DNA of 64,000 nucleotides from Terriglobus sp. RCC_193 (GTDB lineage: Bacteria; Acidobacteriota; Terriglobia; Terriglobales; Acidobacteriaceae). The stretch is from positions 496,001 to 560,000 of the forward strand of contig NZ_JBFUPK010000001.1 of the NCBI RefSeq assembly GCF_041355105.1, read 5' to 3'. The notes under the pieces are model-generated. The model saw only the letters and a list, made by a program, of their open reading frames with translations, was not told the origin of the DNA and did not search any database. The number at the start of each line of letters is the position of its first letter. The stretch's first letter is position 1. Made by a program: the position numbers and the translations under genes. This document shows, one piece after another, positions 53,448 through 61,500 of this stretch.

Positions 53448-53696
53448 ATGCTCTCGCTCACGCTCTCCATGTATGACCGCAGCCGCCGTGCCGCAGTTCG
53501 TCTGCCCGCGAGCACTACGGTTGGCGAACTGCTGACGCAATGTGCTGAACGCTGGCAGTTGCCGGTCACTACATTCGCCTTTCGCGATGTGCAGACGAAC
53601 TGTTTGTTGCTGGAGTCGGAAGAACTGGGGCTGGCTGGCGTGCAGGATGGAGCAGAGCTTCAATTGTTTCCGCTGCTGGAAGGTGGTTTGCGGTGA
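53448..53696 (+). CDS. Ubiquitin-like modifier ending Gly-Gly-Leu-Arg
   Basis: 82 residues of beta-grasp type (YukD/ubiquitin-like): LSLTLSMYDRSRRAAVRLP forms the first hairpin, TVGELLTQCAERW the helix, then FRDVQTNCLLLESEELG and VQDGAELQLFPLLEGGLR. The C-terminus has Gly-Gly followed by only Leu-Arg, as in precursors of ubiquitin-like proteins that need trimming. The ATG at 53448 has AGGAG five bases upstream and gives the normal domain size; an in-frame ATG at 53415 overlaps the E1 stop (ATGA) and would add 11 residues. Its stop overlaps the E2 start by four bases. Confidence 0.82.
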   Translation: MLSLTLSMYDRSRRAAVRLPASTTVGELLTQCAERWQLPVTTFAFRDVQTNCLLLESEELGLAGVQDGAELQLFPLLEGGLR

Positions 53697-54181
53697 GCTC
53701 TGTGCGTGAACGCCGTTTGCGAAGTGATTACGAAGCTGTGCAGGCTTTTCTTGTTGCGTCGGGTGGACGAGTAACGCTGGAAACGCACACAGGAACCCCG
53801 CCGGAGAGTTATCACTTTGTTTTCCGTTGCCGCAGTGTTGTCGGCATGGAGAATGGCGAGGCGGTATTTGGATCGCAGCATCGTGTGCGTGTCTATCTGC
53901 CGGCACAGTATCCCGCGGTTCCGCCAGTCGCATCCTTGCGCTCGCCTCTGTTGCATCCGCATGTATGGCCGAACGGTACGGTATGTCTTGGTCTATGGAA
54001 TCCGGCGGAGAAGCTGGATAGCATCCTGTCACGTATTGGTGCCATTCTTGTGTTTGATCCGACAGGAATGAACTGGCGCAGCGTTGCGAATGAAGATGCT
54101 GTTCCGTGGGCGCGTGAGCATACCCGGGAGCTGCCGCTGGATGCGCTCTTCGGTCTTCCTGTTCCAGAGCTTGTGCTGTAG
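53693..54181 (+). CDS. E2-like ubiquitin-conjugating enzyme
   Basis: 162 residues from a GTG start that overlaps the modifier gene (GTGA). The UBC fold is recognisable: RRLRSDYEAV in helix 1, HRVRVYLPAQYPAVPPVASL (the conserved YPxxPP turn) and HPHVWPNGTVCLGLW. Cys98 is the active-site residue, as in HPNVYPDGTVCL of eukaryotic E2s, but the oxyanion Asn of HPN is His here (residue 90). The tail ending PVPELVL is not part of the usual fold. It should carry the modifier as a thioester and transfer it to targets; no HECT or RING ligase is encoded in the operon itself. Confidence 0.9.
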   Translation: MSSVRERRLRSDYEAVQAFLVASGGRVTLETHTGTPPESYHFVFRCRSVVGMENGEAVFGSQHRVRVYLPAQYPAVPPVASLRSPLLHPHVWPNGTVCLGLWNPAEKLDSILSRIGAILVFDPTGMNWRSVANEDAVPWAREHTRELPLDALFGLPVPELVL

Positions 54182-54196
54182 GGCGCGAGGACTCAC

Positions 54197-54727
54197 ATGG
54201 ATTGGCAGGAATTGGAATCACTGCAACCGGAAACGATCGCCGCGGAGGCGGTGCTGCTATCTGACGACCTGCAACGCTGGAAGTCTGGAGCAGATTCTGC
54301 GGTAGTGGTCCATGCAGATGCCATGCAGCAGATGCAGGCTCATGCTGCTTCTTCTTCAAACGAAATCATGGGGATATTGCGTGGCCGCGCATTGGCAGAA
54401 GGCGGTAGAACACTGACCCTTGTGCTCCGAGCAGAGCCTACGGAAAAGGCGAGTGAAACACGCACTTCGGTGCACATGACATTGGCTTCATGGCAACAGG
54501 CGTGGAGTACCATGCACGATGATCTGCCTATGGTGGGCTGGTATCACAGCCATCCCGGCTTCGGCGTCTTCTTCTCGTATACGGATAGTGCCTCGCAGCG
54601 GGCTTACTTCCGTGAACCATGGCAGGTGGGTGTGGTGATCGATCCACATTCGGGTGAGGCGGGTGCGTTCCTCGGTCGTGAGAGCGTTCCTGTGACGATG
54701 TGGACAGCGGAACAGATCGCAGGCTGA
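54197..54727 (+). CDS. JAMM/MPN metalloprotease (deubiquitinase-like)
   Basis: 176 residues. All JAMM zinc-site residues are present: Glu56 in SNEIMG, His117 and His119 in GWYHSHPG, then Ser127 and Asp130 in FFSYTD, with the exact H-x-H-P-x6-S-x2-D spacing. An N-terminal stretch of about 35 residues precedes the domain. It is the last gene of the operon, 15 bases after E2, with GAGGA before the ATG. It probably trims the modifier to expose Gly-Gly and removes it from targets. Relatives occur in bacterial Ubl operons and in phage-tail assembly proteins; the context supports the former. Confidence 0.9.
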   Translation: MDWQELESLQPETIAAEAVLLSDDLQRWKSGADSAVVVHADAMQQMQAHAASSSNEIMGILRGRALAEGGRTLTLVLRAEPTEKASETRTSVHMTLASWQQAWSTMHDDLPMVGWYHSHPGFGVFFSYTDSASQRAYFREPWQVGVVIDPHSGEAGAFLGRESVPVTMWTAEQIAG

Positions 54728-54733
54728 AGGGGA

Positions 54734-55528
54734 TCAGGCGGTCTGCGCCATGGAAGTCTGCTGCGACTCTTCGGGGATGAAGATACTCTCGGCGGCAAGC
54801 AGGCGATGGCACTGCACGCACTCACCGTTAGCTTCGCTGCGCAACCAGTCAGCGGTATCCATGCGATAGGCCATGCCGCAAACGCATGGGATCACTTCTT
54901 CACCGGCAGTGAAGGGAACCCCATCGATGGGATCAGCATAGACGCCGTCAATAAATTCGACTGCAGCAACGTGTTCTTTATCCTCTGCAACAGCATCCGT
55001 CTTTGCACGCGGTGCAAACTCTCTAACTTTCGCTAGTCGCAGCGAGGCGATGTCCTGATCGTCTTCCAGGAAGAGGATACCCACTTGCTCGCGCGGTAGT
55101 TCCGGCGATGCGGCTTCTTCTTCGGCGACGACAGGCTCCTCTGCAGGAGCTTCCAGCGAGAAGAGGAACGGTTCGGAGATAGCGGGCTGCTCAGGCGTGA
55201 GAACGTCGTCTATCCAGGAATCGGCTTCGACGACCTGTATCGTGTCCGACCACAGCGGCCTTCTTGTTTCCGGCACTGCATATGCTGGAGCAAACACAGC
55301 GGCGACATCTGCGTGCGTCATGGACGCGCTGGCAGCAGGAGATGGAACGCTGCGCGAAGTAACGTAAGGTGTCGCGGTAATGGGGGCCTGCGCACTGGCA
55401 AGGCTGTTCTCTAAGGCGCGTTTGGCGCGACCCTGCTGCAATGCGCGGCGCATCAACATGACAACGCACACGCATAAGACGACAAGCAGGCCGAGGTCCA
55501 GCCAGAGTAGTTGCTGAATGGTGAACAT
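54734..55528 (-). CDS. Membrane-anchored protein with C-terminal four-cysteine zinc knuckle
   Basis: 264 residues. One N-terminal transmembrane helix (7-27, LLWLDLGLLVVLCVCVVMLM) is followed by about 150 low-complexity, acidic residues and a compact C-terminal domain: CVCGMAYRMDTADWLR then NGECVQCHRLL, with Cys215, Cys217, Cys237 and Cys240 as likely zinc ligands. This resembles half of the prokaryotic RING/treble-clef fingers (CG-x-Y...W...NG-x-C) but has only one metal site. AGAAGGAGG lies 7 bases before the ATG. It converges on the JAMM gene with 6 bases between stops. Family and role are unknown; an adaptor or E3-like part is conceivable. Confidence 0.7.
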   Translation of the reverse strand: MFTIQQLLWLDLGLLVVLCVCVVMLMRRALQQGRAKRALENSLASAQAPITATPYVTSRSVPSPAASASMTHADVAAVFAPAYAVPETRRPLWSDTIQVVEADSWIDDVLTPEQPAISEPFLFSLEAPAEEPVVAEEEAASPELPREQVGILFLEDDQDIASLRLAKVREFAPRAKTDAVAEDKEHVAAVEFIDGVYADPIDGVPFTAGEEVIPCVCGMAYRMDTADWLRSEANGECVQCHRLLAAESIFIPEESQQTSMAQTA

Positions 55529-55642
55529 GACCGGGCCTCCTTCTGCGTACGTCTACCGCTTCTGCCGGTGATTGTTTCATCGGATGAGGACAATGCAACG
55601 CGCAACGTTCCGCAGGGTATCCAGTTAGGCATTGCGGCCTGA

Positions 55643-55671
55643 TTGACACCCCCGTAGCCGAAACGTATCGT
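55643..55671 (+). promoter_or_regulatory. Sigma-70-like promoter upstream of T6SS genes
   Basis: TTGACA at 55643-55648, a 17-base spacer, and TATCGT at 55666-55671, which is 27 bases before the tssJ-like start. The -35 element is perfect and the -10 fair. It lies in the 169-base gap divergent from the zinc-knuckle gene. Confidence 0.5.
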
Positions 55672-55697
55672 CAGAGGGCAAAAGGGCATTCCCGCGC

Positions 55698-56210
55698 ATG
55701 GCAGACCAGTCGTATCGGAGCGTTGTCGCGTCTCTCCTGGCTGGCGTGTTTCTGCTGGCGCTGATGGGATGTTCCGTCGCCATGAAGCCAGTCCGTGCTG
55801 TGGGGTTGGCGCAGAAGGATCTCGTTCTGCAGGTGACGATAGACCCTGATGCGAATGATGCTTCTCCCATAGCTGTCGATGTAGTGGCCGTAGAGAGTAA
55901 GAAGGTTGTGGCGCAGGTGACAGGTCTCAGTGCGCAACAATGGTTTGCGCAAAGGACCGACTTGCAGCGCATGAAGGGAAAACAGATAACGGTTCACTCG
56001 TGGGAATGGGTTCCGGGTGAGGCGATTCCGGTGATCCATGTGCCTGGTACAACCGGCAGTGATGCGGTGGTGCTGTTTGCCCGTTACAGTACCAAAGGAG
56101 AACATCGTGCGGCATTGCCCGCTGTGGGGCGTGTTGTACTGCAGTTGAAGTCAGAGGATTTTGCAATTGAAGTTCCGGGAGTTCCACCCGCGGCAGCGTC
56201 GCAGCCGTAA
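55698..56210 (+). CDS. tssJ: TssJ-like type VI secretion lipoprotein
   Basis: 170 residues. A lipoprotein signal (VASLLAGVFLLALMGC, lipobox LMGC) is followed by a transthyretin-like beta-sandwich: LVLQVTIDPDANDASPIAVDVV, WFAQRTDLQRMKGKQITVH and VVLFARYSTKGEHRAALP. Sequence similarity to TssJ is modest, but the size, lipid anchor and position before tssK-tssL-tssM fit the outer-membrane lipoprotein that docks TssM. Confidence 0.7.
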   Translation: MADQSYRSVVASLLAGVFLLALMGCSVAMKPVRAVGLAQKDLVLQVTIDPDANDASPIAVDVVAVESKKVVAQVTGLSAQQWFAQRTDLQRMKGKQITVHSWEWVPGEAIPVIHVPGTTGSDAVVLFARYSTKGEHRAALPAVGRVVLQLKSEDFAIEVPGVPPAAASQP

Positions 56211-56240
56211 GGATTCAGAAGTGTTTCAAGGAGGACAGGC

Positions 56241-57572
56241 GTGAGTGTTTCGCTGGTAGCGGTGCCGGGACCCATTGAGTGGCACGACGGCATGCTGCTT
56301 ACACCGCAGCACTTTGATGATCTGACGATCCGTCTGGAGCGTCTGCTGGAGCACGCCTCCGTCACCTCTGCTCCGTTTAACTGGGGTGTCTTTCGCCTTG
56401 GCATCGGCGAAGCGGAGTTGATGAATGGCTCGTTTTATCTGACGGAGTTTGAGGCTATCTTTCCGGATGGTCTTACCGTTTGGCACGATGCTCGTCTCGG
56501 TGGCACGCTCGCGCTTGATCTGAACGCGATCGACGCAGAATTAAAAGTCGGGCCGTTCATGATCTATGCGGCGATACCGGCGCATCGCGAGGGAGAAGAG
56601 CGTGTGTGGCGCTATCAGCCGGCGCAACCCGGACGCGATGAACTGCCGGAAGCGACCGATGAAAACAATGTGCCCATCCCGCGTCTACAAGTTCGGCTGC
56701 AATTGATTGCCTCGCGCACTCCTCCTCCGTCACGTTTTGTCAGCATTCCGTTGGCGCGCCTGCAATACCGCACTGGCGCATTTGTGGTTTTGGATAACTA
56801 TGTTCCACCAACTCGTCTTCTGGAGAAAGACGCTTCGTTAATCGGCGAATGCATTACGCTGCTGCGTCGTGTGCGTGAGGTGGCCATCGTTCTGCAGCAA
56901 CAATATCGTTCGCTGTCCGCGCAGGAACGGCAGGACATGGATGTGGCACGCAGGACGGCCGTGCAGCAGCTTGTGGCCATGTTGCCGTATAGCGAGGCTG
57001 TACTGGAGGCGGGAGAGGCGCATCCGTTCACGGTGTATACGACACTTTGTGCGCTTGCCGGTCATATCGCCGGTATCTCGTCGGATCCCATTCCACCGAA
57101 CTTTGCGCGTTACGATCATGCAGACGTGGTGGCGAATTTTGCGGAAGTGAAGGCGTACATCAATCGTGTGCTGGCAGAGAATAGCTCCACGGATTTCCTA
57201 GGCATTCCGTTCCAGCATGGCGATGGCACGTTTTACCTAATGTTTGAACCTGCATGGAAGGGCAAGCCGCTGCTGATCAGCATGCGCAATGAAGGTAAGC
57301 CCGCACAGGAGATGGTTACGTGGGCTGAGCAGTCGTTGATTGGCAGCTCCATCCTGCAGGACAGCATGCGCCAACGGCGCATCCTGGGGGCACGGCGTGC
57401 GCGCGTGGAACGCGAACCGGGGCTGTTCACCGGGCCGGATACACTGCTGTTCCGCATTGGCAATGACGATGAATTTATTCAGGGCGGCGAGATGCTGGAG
57501 GTCAGCAGCCGCAACCCGGAGCAGACCTCGGGCGAGCCTGCGGAGATGATGTTGTACATCATGCAGGGATAA
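56241..57572 (+). CDS. tssK: Type VI secretion baseplate protein TssK
   Basis: 443 residues. IEWHDGMLLTPQHFDDLTIR is the hallmark N-terminus of TssK/VasE; the middle has RLQVRLQLIASRTPPPSRFVSIPLARLQY and the C-terminal part WAEQSLIGSSILQDSMRQRR. TssK trimers link the baseplate to the TssJLM membrane complex. The GTG start is preceded by AAGGAGG seven bases upstream. Confidence 0.92.
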   Translation: MSVSLVAVPGPIEWHDGMLLTPQHFDDLTIRLERLLEHASVTSAPFNWGVFRLGIGEAELMNGSFYLTEFEAIFPDGLTVWHDARLGGTLALDLNAIDAELKVGPFMIYAAIPAHREGEERVWRYQPAQPGRDELPEATDENNVPIPRLQVRLQLIASRTPPPSRFVSIPLARLQYRTGAFVVLDNYVPPTRLLEKDASLIGECITLLRRVREVAIVLQQQYRSLSAQERQDMDVARRTAVQQLVAMLPYSEAVLEAGEAHPFTVYTTLCALAGHIAGISSDPIPPNFARYDHADVVANFAEVKAYINRVLAENSSTDFLGIPFQHGDGTFYLMFEPAWKGKPLLISMRNEGKPAQEMVTWAEQSLIGSSILQDSMRQRRILGARRARVEREPGLFTGPDTLLFRIGNDDEFIQGGEMLEVSSRNPEQTSGEPAEMMLYIMQG

Positions 57573-57630
57573 ACGCCGTCGTCGCGACGGTGTTCGCGGC
57601 GATGAGAGGAGTGCAGTTTGGCAGGATCGC

Positions 57631-58578
57631 GTGGCTGAAGCGTTGGATCTGGAGAATTCGCTGCTGCTGATGCAGTTCCGCCAGTTTTGTGCGGAGCTAT
57701 TGCATTTGCGTGACCAATTGGAGCGTCCGGTGGCGTCTCCTGGACCGTCCATTGCAGCGGAGTTAAATACAGTAGAGGCGCCATCGCCAGTAGCAGCGGC
57801 CTATGCCGCCGCTGCCGCCGCCACTGCCGCAGCGGTTGCGGCTGCGCGTAGCGCCGGGGCGGTCATAGATACGCCAGAGCCACCGCCGGTTATGCCTTCA
57901 GCCAACCCGTTGTGGCCTGCTGCGGAAGATCTGATTGCAGCGCAACGCGAAGAAGGGCGCAACCGCCTGTTGAATCTGCTGGAACAGCAGACGTATCAGA
58001 GCATGGCGTTGGGCGGGTCCTATGGCATCACGGTGCTTCGCGAAGCGCAGTATGTGATGGCTGCGTTGGCGGATGAAGTCCTGCTGACAGCGAACTGGCC
58101 CGGTAAGGCAGGCTGGCGGCTCTTAGAGGAAGAACTCTTTCGTTCACATGCTTCAGGCGAGATATTCTTCACGCGATTGGATGCTTTGTTAAAGCAGGGC
58201 GACGCCGGATCGGCTGAGTTGGCCATGGTTTTCTTCCTGGCGCTGTCGATGAATTTTCGCGGCAAGTATCGCAATAATGATCCGCAAAGAGTGCTTTCGC
58301 GCTATCGCAGACAGTTGTTCCTGCGGCTGTATCATCGAGCGCCCGATTCCGCGGATGATGGTGTCTTGTTTGCGCAGGCGTATGACGTTGTGCCCCCTGC
58401 GGAAGAGTTTCGTCGACTACCTAATCCGCATCGCTGGTGGTTTGCAGTCGCGGGTGTGGTGGTGGCGTGGTTACTGATCTCGTGGGCCATATGGGCGTCG
58501 TTGACGTCGCCGCTGCATGAACAGCTGCAACGCATTCAACATGCTGCTGGCGTGGATTCAGGAGCGACGCTGCCATGA
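57631..58578 (+). CDS. tssL: Type VI secretion membrane-complex protein TssL (DotU) with Ala-rich insert
   Basis: 315 residues. The cytoplasmic DotU domain has VMAALADEVLLTANWPGKAGW, LLEEELFRSHASGEIFFTRLD and FFLALSMNFRGKYR; a single membrane helix (WWFAVAGVVVAWLLISWAIW) near the end anchors it. Between the first helix and the domain lies an alanine-rich stretch (residues about 50-75) and a proline segment not typical of TssL. The GTG start with AGGA about seven bases upstream is chosen. It overlaps tssM by four bases. Confidence 0.9.
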   Translation: MAEALDLENSLLLMQFRQFCAELLHLRDQLERPVASPGPSIAAELNTVEAPSPVAAAYAAAAAATAAAVAAARSAGAVIDTPEPPPVMPSANPLWPAAEDLIAAQREEGRNRLLNLLEQQTYQSMALGGSYGITVLREAQYVMAALADEVLLTANWPGKAGWRLLEEELFRSHASGEIFFTRLDALLKQGDAGSAELAMVFFLALSMNFRGKYRNNDPQRVLSRYRRQLFLRLYHRAPDSADDGVLFAQAYDVVPPAEEFRRLPNPHRWWFAVAGVVVAWLLISWAIWASLTSPLHEQLQRIQHAAGVDSGATLP

Positions 58579-61500
58579 CCGGCTCTACGCTCTACATTGT
58601 TCTTGTCATCGCCACGGTGTTGCTGCTGGTGGTCATTGTTGCTGCCATCTTTTTGTTGAGCCGTTCGCGGTCGGCGAAAGAGACATCCATCACACCCGCC
58701 TCCACTGAGGCTTCTGCGAATACTTCGCTGGTGGCCACAACCGAGATGGCTACCAGCTTTCGCGGGGCCATGAACCTGTTGCAGGAACGTACTGGCGATG
58801 CGGATTTCAAGTATGTTTTGCCGTGGTATCTGCTGATTGGCAGCAGCGCATCGGGTAAGTCGGCGCTCCTCGCGGATTCATCACTGGCGTCCGAGATCAC
58901 AGACCAGGTGCAGGTGGAACAGGGCGCGGGCATTACATGGAACTTCCTGCCGGAAGGCGTTCTGCTGGATGTTGCAGGGGACTGGTCGTTCGGCAATGGC
59001 ACCAACGCAACTGCAACATGGCGGCGATTGATGATGATGTTACGGCGTCATCGTCCGGAACGGCCCATTGATGGCGTGGTAGTAGCGATCTCCGCGAAAG
59101 ACCTGATTGGCCCCGCAGCATTGGAGCCTTCCACACTGGTGGAGCGAGCCACCTATCTGCAGCAACGTCTGCGGCAGATTCAATCGGACGCAGGCTTGCG
59201 TTTACCGGTCTATATCGTCATCACGCATGCGGATAGCATTGATGGCTTCCGCGAACTGGCGCATGCGCTTACTGCAGAGCAGCGCGACGAGATGTTCGGA
59301 TGGTCCAATCCTTACTCTGCCGATCTGCAGTTCCGCGGCGAATGGACGGACGTAGCGCTGTCCGAAATGCGCATTGCGTTGGACTATCGGATTCAGCAGA
59401 TCTTTGCGGTGGAGGAGTGGACGCGTTCTCATGATGCAATGTCCTTGCTGCCCATCCATCTGCTTGGATTGCAGCCGCGCCTGAAGGTATTCCTGTCGCG
59501 TGCATTGCGTTCCTCGGGCAATGTCCCGGAGCCGTTCTTTCGCGGGATCTATCTCACAGGCATGCTGCCGGATGATCTGTGGCAGACACAACGGCAGCGA
59601 GTAGCCTTTGCCGCTGTGCCGCATGTCGCGGTGCCCATGCGGAGCAATTTGCCGCGGGCAACGTTTATCGACACCGGCTTTATGAAAGGTGGCCACGACA
59701 GTTCCCGTGGCTTTGATTGGGGTGCACTTGCCACCACCGGTGTCCCGGAAATGGTGGAGCGTTGGCCCAGTGAGACGGCACGCATCGTCTACGTGCGCGA
59801 TCTGATTCTGCGTCGGATCTTTCCAGAGCGCACCCTCGCTGTACCGCTGGCCAACTCGTTTCAATCGCGCGATCAGACGCGCCGCATACTTCAATGGACC
59901 AGTGCCGGGCTCGCCGTTGTATTCATCATCGGCATGATCTTTGGCTATCGCAGCATGGCCGCAACGCGTGACCGACTGGCGCCTTTGCTGACCAACGTTG
60001 CCAACGATATGCGTATGCGTGCCGTGGATGCGCCTTTGCTGGCGGATGATGCTGTCATTCAGACACCCACGGACGACCTGATCCGCGTCACACTGCAGGC
60101 TTCGGACAGCCGTGTGCACTCCATCTTCTATCCGTCGTCATGGGGCAGTCCGCTCGATGCGAGTGTGCAGAAGGCCATTGCACCGGCATTCCGCGTGCTG
60201 GTGCTGGAACGCTTTGAGCGCCAACTGGAACGTAAGGCCGCACAGATTACCAGCGCGGATGTGTTGCAGCAGGGAAGCCCCGATGTAGTGGTAAGGCCCA
60301 ACGATCCCAGCGGCAGTGGGCGCGGTTCCGTTGCGCTCGAAGACCTGCCCAGCTATCGCATTCAGCAACACTTCGTCGATAGCCTTCTGAATCTTCAGCA
60401 ACACGTCAACCTGTATACGCGCCTCAGCACACCTGGTTCTGGTGCTGGCTTGCAAGAGGTTGTGGAACTGGATGCGTATCTCAACAACAGGCCGGAGGTA
60501 ACGCTTCCTTCCGATGCGACAAGCCCGGCGTTTGAGCAGGCCATCGCAAGCGCTCCGTGGAGACCATTCCGTTATACATCCGTGGATGAACGCAACGCCG
60601 CACAGCGGTTTCGCGATATGAATGCGCTGCTGCTCTCAGATGCGATTGAGAACAACCCAATACGCTTTGCAGGTGAATCGCTGGTCATTGCGCTGCGAAA
60701 GATCAGTGGCAAAGGACAGCCATCGTATGAAGACATCCGCACAGCGCAGAGAGCTTTTTCTGATCTGAACAATGTACTCCGCCGTCCAGACCTTGCATGG
60801 GTGGGTAGCGACGAATTCCGCATGCCCACGGCGCTCTATCGCGTGACGTTGGAGCCGATCGGGCAGACACCGTATCTTCCTTCATCGCTGCGCCCCACCA
60901 TGCAGCAGGATGCTGAGGAGGCCTTCCGTCGCATGACGGAAGCATTGGATAGCCTTCAGGCACCACAGGCTGGCGCATTGCTGACCAGCAGCGGAGGACG
61001 TCTGCAACTGACGCCCAAGGCGCAGGAGGTGCAACTTGGCCTTGAGAATCTATTGAACCTGAGCTTTGTGACACCGTCGGACCCTGTGACAGCATCACTG
61101 ACGCAGGGAAACAATTCGACGGACTGGAATAAGGCCGCGTTGCAGGAAGCCATGAAGCTGCCGGATGCGCTTCGGCGTTACATGACCGAGAGTTTGCAAC
61201 AGGTGCCCCCATCGTTACAGTCAAGCCTGGGTGCCATTGCACGCGAACGTGTTGGCGTGGCGATGGAATCGGCCGTGGCTCATGCGCAGATCAGCGGCCC
61301 CGCGCTGCCTGCGTCTCCCTCGCTTGCGGAGATCCAACCTGCTCTGCAGCGTTTCGCAGCAGCTGCGCCAACGCTGAACGACGTGCTGGCCACCATGCGT
61401 GCGAATGGCCTCAATGGGCCATATACGCGTCTTCGCATCGTTGCGGATGAGCAGGCGTTATCGCTGCTGAGTGCGTTGGATCGTTCCTTCAACGCGCAGA

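Noticed and set aside
53220-54359. 379-residue minus-strand frame across the Ubl, E2 and JAMM genes
   Set aside because: Antisense to three recognisable domains; Gln/Pro/His-rich shadow sequence.
54197-54727. JAMM protein as a phage-tail assembly (tail K-like) protease
   Set aside because: There is no NlpC/P60 domain and no tail genes next to it, and it forms one operon with E1, Ubl and E2.
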